Shown here one piece after another: positions 59,340 through 64,000 of a DNA stretch of 64,000 nt. The stretch comes from Kappaphycus alvarezii (lineage: Eukaryota > Rhodophyta > Florideophyceae > Gigartinales > Solieriaceae): NCBI GenBank assembly GCA_002205965.3, contig NADL03000057.1, positions 124,001 through 188,000 on the forward strand, written 5' to 3'. The notes under the pieces were generated by a model. The model was not told the origin of the DNA. It saw only the letters and a list, made by a program, of their open reading frames with translations, and did no database searches. Both the position numbers and the translations under genes were made by a program. The number at the start of each line of letters is the position of its first letter. Position 1 is the stretch's first letter.

Positions 59340-60110
59340 TCAGGACACCTACTTGCATAGTTTCCAGGCATGTGCTAGTAGGAACAGACTTCTGCTGCCT
59401 TTGGGACCCCAGACTGGTTCTTTTTGGTGGTAAGCTTAGGGCTCTCCAACTGCGTGGTTATCATGTCAAGCCGACTATTTAACCGTGTTTCCAGACTTTC
59501 TTCCAAGGTTTAATTTGAAATTGAATATACTTCGCAGGGTGTATGAAAGACATCGTTTTTAGGTCTCCCCCCGGTACTTCACTCGGCGACTGAAATGTCC
59601 CCGAATTTTTGATAAACTCTTCTATGGTATCCTTCAGGTCATTAAAAGTGTGAAGGCCCTTGATGGGGTGGAAATAGGATTGCCGCTTATCTTCCATCGC
59701 CGCCTTAAACAGCATTCAGTATTTTGCTTAGGACTTGAACCTAGGCTTTTCATGAAGATCACACAAGTACCCCAATGAGCTAAACAAATCATTAAATTTG
59801 ATCCGGGCATCTATTGCGGTAAGAATCATCTCTTCTGGTTCTACATGCTCAGCATATTCTTTCAAACGCCACTCAAATACCTCACCGAAGTTATTTCCAT
59901 TCCCATTAAGGGACCACACTTCGATGAACTTGGCCTTATATTTATGCTTTTTGTCACCATAAAGATAGGCGAAGATACTTGTGGCCTTCTTTTCATCGCT
60001 CCTCTCACGCATCAAAACAATAAAGTGTGTATAAAGAAACTCCTCGACATCTTCACTCTTGCTCCCTGTGAACCTTAGACGACCAGGCTTTGGATCCTTG
60101 GTTACAGAAA
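59340..60110 (-). pseudogene. gag: Relic C gag, start codon lost
   Basis: The position of the ATG in elements A and B is AAG here (ACCAAGGATCC, about 60090). Open pieces are 60015-59728 (SIFAYLYGDKKHKYKAKFIE, WSLNGNGNNFGEVFEW) and 59715-59479 (GLHTFNDLKDTIEEFIKNSG). A Cys-rich trace near 59380 marks the knuckle. Protease-linker scraps follow at 59340-59100. Confidence 0.85.
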
Positions 60111-60188
60111 AAATATTCCCACTAAAAGTTCAGATATACTTCAAAACTAGAATACCTTGGGTGCAACACCCTCCACAAGAGTACCACA

Positions 60189-60610
60189 TGATAGCGGTAA
60201 AACGGCGGAAAAGAGATATCCGACTCTCACTATCTCAGAACGGAGGTGTTGCAAGCGACAAAAAAGCTACCGTAGTATGGTTGCAGGATCAGGGAGTGTT
60301 ACATATGAATGAAGGACCAAGGTTTTACTAGTGTATTCAGAAGGGACAGGCTATACCACCTACCATCGCTAACAAAATGTAACAAGATCGCTTACTTGGT
60401 CTAAATTTCACTCTCAACACTCTAACTACTTGGGACTTGACTTGAAGTTGTATGCCAACTTGCTTGAACGCGCTCTGAGGAAGCAGTTTAATCAGCTTAT
60501 ATAGACTTTTTGCTACCCCTAAAGTTTTGGCAAAACCACGCTAAATATCATAGAGTTCAAAGAAATAATTCCTGTGGACATGAGAGTCGCATTACAAGAT
60601 ACTTTGAAGA
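60189..60610 (-). repeat. LTR of relic C
   Basis: The U5 end is TGATAGCGGTAAAACGG on the plus strand at 60189, directly next to the primer site CCACAAGAGTACCA (reverse). The hairpin region (60400-60465) is partly decayed and TATA is at about 60498 (CTTATATAGAC). Upstream of U3 is the acidic ORF. Confidence 0.85.
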
Positions 60611-60633
60611 TATTAAAAGATACTTGAAAGATT

Positions 60634-60985
60634 CTAAATGGACGCGGAAAAGATTCTAGTTCTCACAATTTCAATTCCCCACATTAGACCCAAAAAATCA
60701 TTCAAAATATCCATACCACCCAAACAGTCCCCACAAATATCTGCGAACGGCTTACAATTCTCTATTACCTCCTGGTAGATATTTAAACCACTAATGATGC
60801 CCCAATCCGGTTCCAGCGTCGGGACCGCCTGATCCATACTATTCAGCCCCCGCGCCAACATTCCAACACTTTCCATGTCTCCCTTCCCCTCATCCTCCTC
60901 GTCCTCCTCTTCATCATCATATTCATCCTCCTCGTTCTCTTTCTCATCTTCCCCGTCACTGACACTCGCAGGATCTTCAATCTAT
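60634..60985 (-). CDS. Acidic-protein gene, C-terminal half
   Basis: The frame is open from about 60985 (after a stop). It reads DPASVSDGEDEKENEEDEYD and a Glu/Asp run, MESVGMLARGLNSMDQAVP, then PFADICGDCLGGMDILNDFL before the stop. The end matches PFEGICRDCIESMDILEELF at 33591. No start codon is obvious upstream of the acidic run; the ATG at 60876 would give an 80-residue protein. The N-terminal half of the family is at 61764 on the opposite strand. The stop lies about 25 bp from the LTR-like region. Confidence 0.5.
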
Positions 60986-61239
60986 TTGGTAGAGATGATG
61001 GAACTTTTTTCTTCAATAATTCCTGCATCGATCTCCTCCCAATTTACTCCTGCCAGATTCTTTTGTTGCTGGCTGAAGCTGATATGTCTCAATAGACGGA
61101 ATCGGAATTCCAACAAGCATAAATTCACCAATACTGGATCCAGCAGATTTCATATTTTCAAGTGGGTCAACCTCTCTGTCGATATGGACCGACAAACTAT
61201 TAGATATAGCACTTTACCTATTTGTAAATAGTTCAACCA

Positions 61240-61763
61240 TGCCAATATCTTTTGTCAAGCGCGCGCGAAGCGGAAAGTATTTTTTTGTCGCCTTCGTCTA
61301 TAGACTTTTTATTTACTGTAGTACCTCCTCCTGTCCCCAAAATTACTCGTAGCTCTGGTCTTTTCTCGCCCTTTCTCATTCTTAAGCACTTTTCCGAGGA
61401 AAATATCTCGCCTTCCTTATACTTGCTTATCCTTGCTGCAGTCCTCTCTAAATTCACTTCCATTTAACTAATTATTTTAATACTGTATAGAACCCTCTAA
61501 ATTCACCCCAAATCAAATTCTTTTTCCCTTTTTGCTTACCTCCTCCAAACTCATTTTTTGAGAAATAAGGCGCGAATAAACAACTGCAAATTACCTTTCA
61601 GAGTTGTTTTCCCTATTTCAAATCTATATAATGCGCCCTCGCTAGCCTATTTAAGCCCTTTTACTCCAAGTTTCAAGCCCCACGATCATTCCACTCACTA
61701 CTTCTCTCCTCATACCCATTCGAAACATCCTCAATCGCCTGTTACTCCCTAAATTACACAAAA
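61240..61763 (+). promoter_or_regulatory. Promoter-like repeat, copy 3
   Basis: Same family as 34100-34430 and 56640-57050, here on the plus strand. AGCCTATTTAAGCCC (61644-61658) lies about 105 bp before the ATG at 61764, as in the 34-kb copy. Confidence 0.6.
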
Positions 61764-62075
61764 ATGAAAAACCCATACACTTCCAGCGTCATGTACAGAA
61801 CTCGCCACCCTCGCCCGCTAGACTCTATTCCCCTGCTCCCTTTCGTACGTACTAACCACGATAAATGTCTCCGCCGACAAACTAAAGGGAAGGTGATCGA
61901 GTTCTTTCGTCGTTTGTTTTTCGAGGATGAGGTGGAGGAGGTAGGTGAGGAGCAGAAGGGAGGGATCGAGGATGGAGATGGGGACACTTTTGAGGAGTGG
62001 GTTACCCGGGGCGCATTTCCATTTGCCATAACCAAACAGCTCTTTCTGGAATTCAGGATACTGCCCGGCAACTAA
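61764..62075 (+). CDS. Acidic-protein gene, N-terminal half
   Basis: 103 codons from ATG at 61764 (ACAAAAATGAA). It contains GKVIEFFRRLFFEDEVEEVG and an acidic stretch, then TFEEWVTRGAFPFAI, which parallels FEDFVAPWEP in the copy at 33591-34096. The family C-terminus (GMDIL--FL) is missing; the tail is unique. It has its own promoter-like repeat. Whether it is expressed is unknown. Confidence 0.5.
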   Translation: MKNPYTSSVMYRTRHPRPLDSIPLLPFVRTNHDKCLRRQTKGKVIEFFRRLFFEDEVEEVGEEQKGGIEDGDGDTFEEWVTRGAFPFAITKQLFLEFRILPGN

Positions 62076-62369
62076 ATTCAGACGGTGAATTGCCATACTC
62101 TATCTGTGCAAGCCAATCATGTGACTATTCCTCACTAGAAAGTAAAGAATTTTTGCAGTGCTTCATTAACCAAACCTTTGAATCAGGAAATATAACAATC
62201 GACTTAAATAGCCAGATAAAGCTTTATTCCCATTTAGCTTACCGTTACTTTGCATCTATCGCAGATCCGCGTCCAAGTTAAATTTCTGCTTCGCCTCTAA
62301 GGACGAAAAAGGGTGCAAGCTCATTTTTCCTCACGGTAGTAAGAAACATCGAACTTAATTTTGTACATA

Positions 62370-63000
62370 TTATATGGACCTGTCACATCGATGGAGGAAC
62401 TGAATTCAGCTAGGAAATAGTTATGATTCAAGCAAGGTATGTAAACTTGTCAACAACCACTCCGTACAAACCTATATCCAACGTACTAGCTGAGAGCACG
62501 AATGGAATGATATTATCGATTATCCACACTGTGCTCAGCCAATCTAAGCTTATGCTAATGTACTTCTTCTATAGCTCGTTTTTCTCTGCCTCTTGGATGA
62601 TTTTAGAAGCATATAGACATTAAGGTTTCCTTATGCATGCTGCCTTGCCAATATCTACATGGCTTTGGGCTCTGCTTTCCAAATCCTTGAAATCCCGGAG
62701 GCAAACGGGAGAATTGTTCAAATACATAAATCACTCTATGGATCGCTTCAAGCTTCCTCGCTTTAGTTTAAATTTCCCGGCTAGTTACTTTACCTAATTG
62801 GATTTAATGCACTTAAATCCTCCGAGTGTGTACTTTCGAGGCTCTCGGGAATTGTTATGGTCTATCAGCTTGGATATTTCGATGACATTTCACAGTTCAG
62901 AAAGATGCAGCTCATTGAGAAAGTCAAGCGCTACCTAGAGGCAAGGCTTCAAATTACGTACCTAGAAATTCCAAAATTCTTCCTAGTTGTCAAACTCTAG
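62370..63000 (+). pseudogene. Copia scrap I (integrase and RT)
   Basis: The integrase trace GGTEFS is followed by NLSTTTPYKPISNVLAESTN (62440-62500). After a deletion, RT codons give GRIVQIHKSLYGSLQASSL (about 62690-62750), then the catalytic region VYQLGYFDDISQFRK (FFDD-like box) and YLEARLQITYLE, ending near 62995. Several stops. Confidence 0.7.
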
Positions 63001-64000
63001 CATAGCTTTGAGGGCGGTTTCTTCTCGCAATCTGCCTTTACAGAGTAAGTACTCTCATGAAGCGAAATGTAAATCACAAAATATAAATCATTTGCCCTAC
63101 CATCAGGACATGTGCTGTGTGAAAAATCTGACAGAGTTTTATTTAGATTACACCAAATAGATGAGCGATACGGGAGAGCTGGTGTGCTCACTTTACTTTC
63201 ACGGCCTACAGGCGGGCTTATATATACTACTGCAGAAGTCCGGTTGGTCGTACTTCTTGTGCGAAGAGGTCCTAGCGACTCTCCGCCACACACTATACCA
63301 TGTCGAACGGCGTATGTCGAGCCTGGCGAAGGACAAGCCTCGACCACAGATGGACAACTAGTGGCTTGTCACTGGTCGCCGACGTCCGTTGGAAAGTGAA
63401 TACACTAGTGAGTAAATCCCTGCCATCAAAATCAGGGAGACCCATCGGACTCTAGCAAAGCAAGCGTATAAATCACGCTGGTAACAAAAGCAGAATCTCT
63501 GTCTCCGGAAAAAGTGGTAACCATGATGTCTATACCCTTTGTTAGGCTTACGCCTCTCCGATACATATCTGTACTAGAAAGAGGCCTGAATTGGCCATAG
63601 CAGTCTCAATGCCAGGAAAATTCATGGCTCAACCATCCCCTCAGCACTGGACTGCGATTAAACATATTCCGAGTTACATGCGCGGAACAGAAGGACTGTG
63701 ATTTTTACTGAATATACGGGCGGTTCTGATGCAAATATTAAGTTAGAAGTCTAAGGATATGCAGAATAGGTTTAGGACAAGGCACGGCGTCATCCGCGGT
63801 CTGTCATTTCCGTGATGATCAATTAGACACCAATAATATGGAGCTTTAAACTTCAAATATGCGTTGAATTATCCTTTGCTGACGCAGAGCTCAGTCCTCT
63901 TTCGCACTATACCAATTATTTATACTGGGTAAGAAATGTGCCGGGGGAGGTAAGATTTAAGAAACCCCGTAATACCGTTTCTTTTCGAGATGAACTTGGC
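63001..64000. other. Right end of the window, nothing firm
   Basis: A TATA-like GCTTATATATACTACTGC at about 63210 precedes an ATG near 63300 in a short ORF of about 50 codons, and an overlapping 95-codon frame (63112-63399). Neither has recognisable content. The rest shows no gene. Confidence 0.3.

Larger units (their letters stand above)
57110..60610 (-). mobile_element. Relic C of the element A family
   Basis: On the minus strand: LTR (60189-60610), primer site, gag, protease scraps, integrase and the extra ORF, with RT and RNase H deleted between about 59090 and 59070. No 3' LTR was found at the left end. The LTR is of the same subtype as that at 22011. Confidence 0.88.

Overview
This window looks like nuclear DNA of a eukaryote with few introns and many transposable elements. 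It has TATA-type core promoters, Kozak-like start contexts, GTAAGT splice donors, a eukaryotic protein kinase and a C2H2 zinc-finger gene. No bacterial operons, Shine-Dalgarno sites, rRNA, tRNA or CRISPR were seen. The mix of compact genes with Ty3/gypsy, Copia, LINE and tyrosine-recombinase (DIRS-like) elements would suit a florideophyte red alga of the Chondrus type; an oomycete or another alga is not excluded. This is inference, since no species-diagnostic gene is present.

Layout. 0.3-2.8 kb: small secreted-type ORF and a Ser/Thr kinase, both on the minus strand. 2.8-5.7 kb: gene-poor, with a truncated LINE. 5.7-6.9 kb: a U1-type zinc-finger gene followed by an A-rich tract. 7.8-16.2 kb: an inverted second copy of the kinase 3' end and its downstream flank, split by a full-length Ty3/gypsy element (element A, 8093-15548, 5-bp target duplication). 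16.8-18.0 kb: a larger LINE. 18-22 kb: small repeat-borne genes and a relic of the A family. 22-25 kb and 27.2-31.0 kb: two Copia elements. 31-35 kb: a repeat with a conserved antisense ORF, an LTR and an acidic-protein gene. 35.7-41.2 kb: a young chromodomain Ty3/gypsy element (F, 5-bp target duplication, 409-bp LTRs). 42.9-43.9 kb: an unrecognised 320-codon ORF. 44.2-45.6 kb: a locus of a repeated small gene with a second repeat inside it. 45.9-46.4 kb: 5' exons of a host-like gene, cut off by an LTR. 46.4-48.7 kb: relic B of the A family. 49.4-54.1 kb: a DIRS/Ngaro-like tyrosine-recombinase retroelement (H). 54.25 kb: the best copy of the repeated small gene. 55.6-57 kb: second copy of the 31-kb repeat. 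57.1-60.6 kb: relic C of the A family. 60.6-62.1 kb: two oppositely oriented halves of the acidic gene. 62.4-63.0 kb: a Copia scrap.

Most coding DNA here belongs to transposons, and nearly all of it is broken. The best candidates for working host genes are the kinase, the zinc-finger gene (its frame needs splicing or has an indel), the 320-codon ORF, the interrupted 45.9-kb gene and several short ORFs. The most informative structures are nested insertions with readable target duplications: two LTR elements and three 5'-truncated LINE copies. Two further points stand out: a twin-hairpin leader kept in several LTRs of one family, and several small ORF families that travel with repeats and that I cannot assign. 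Start and end points of relics are by-eye estimates unless a target duplication is stated.
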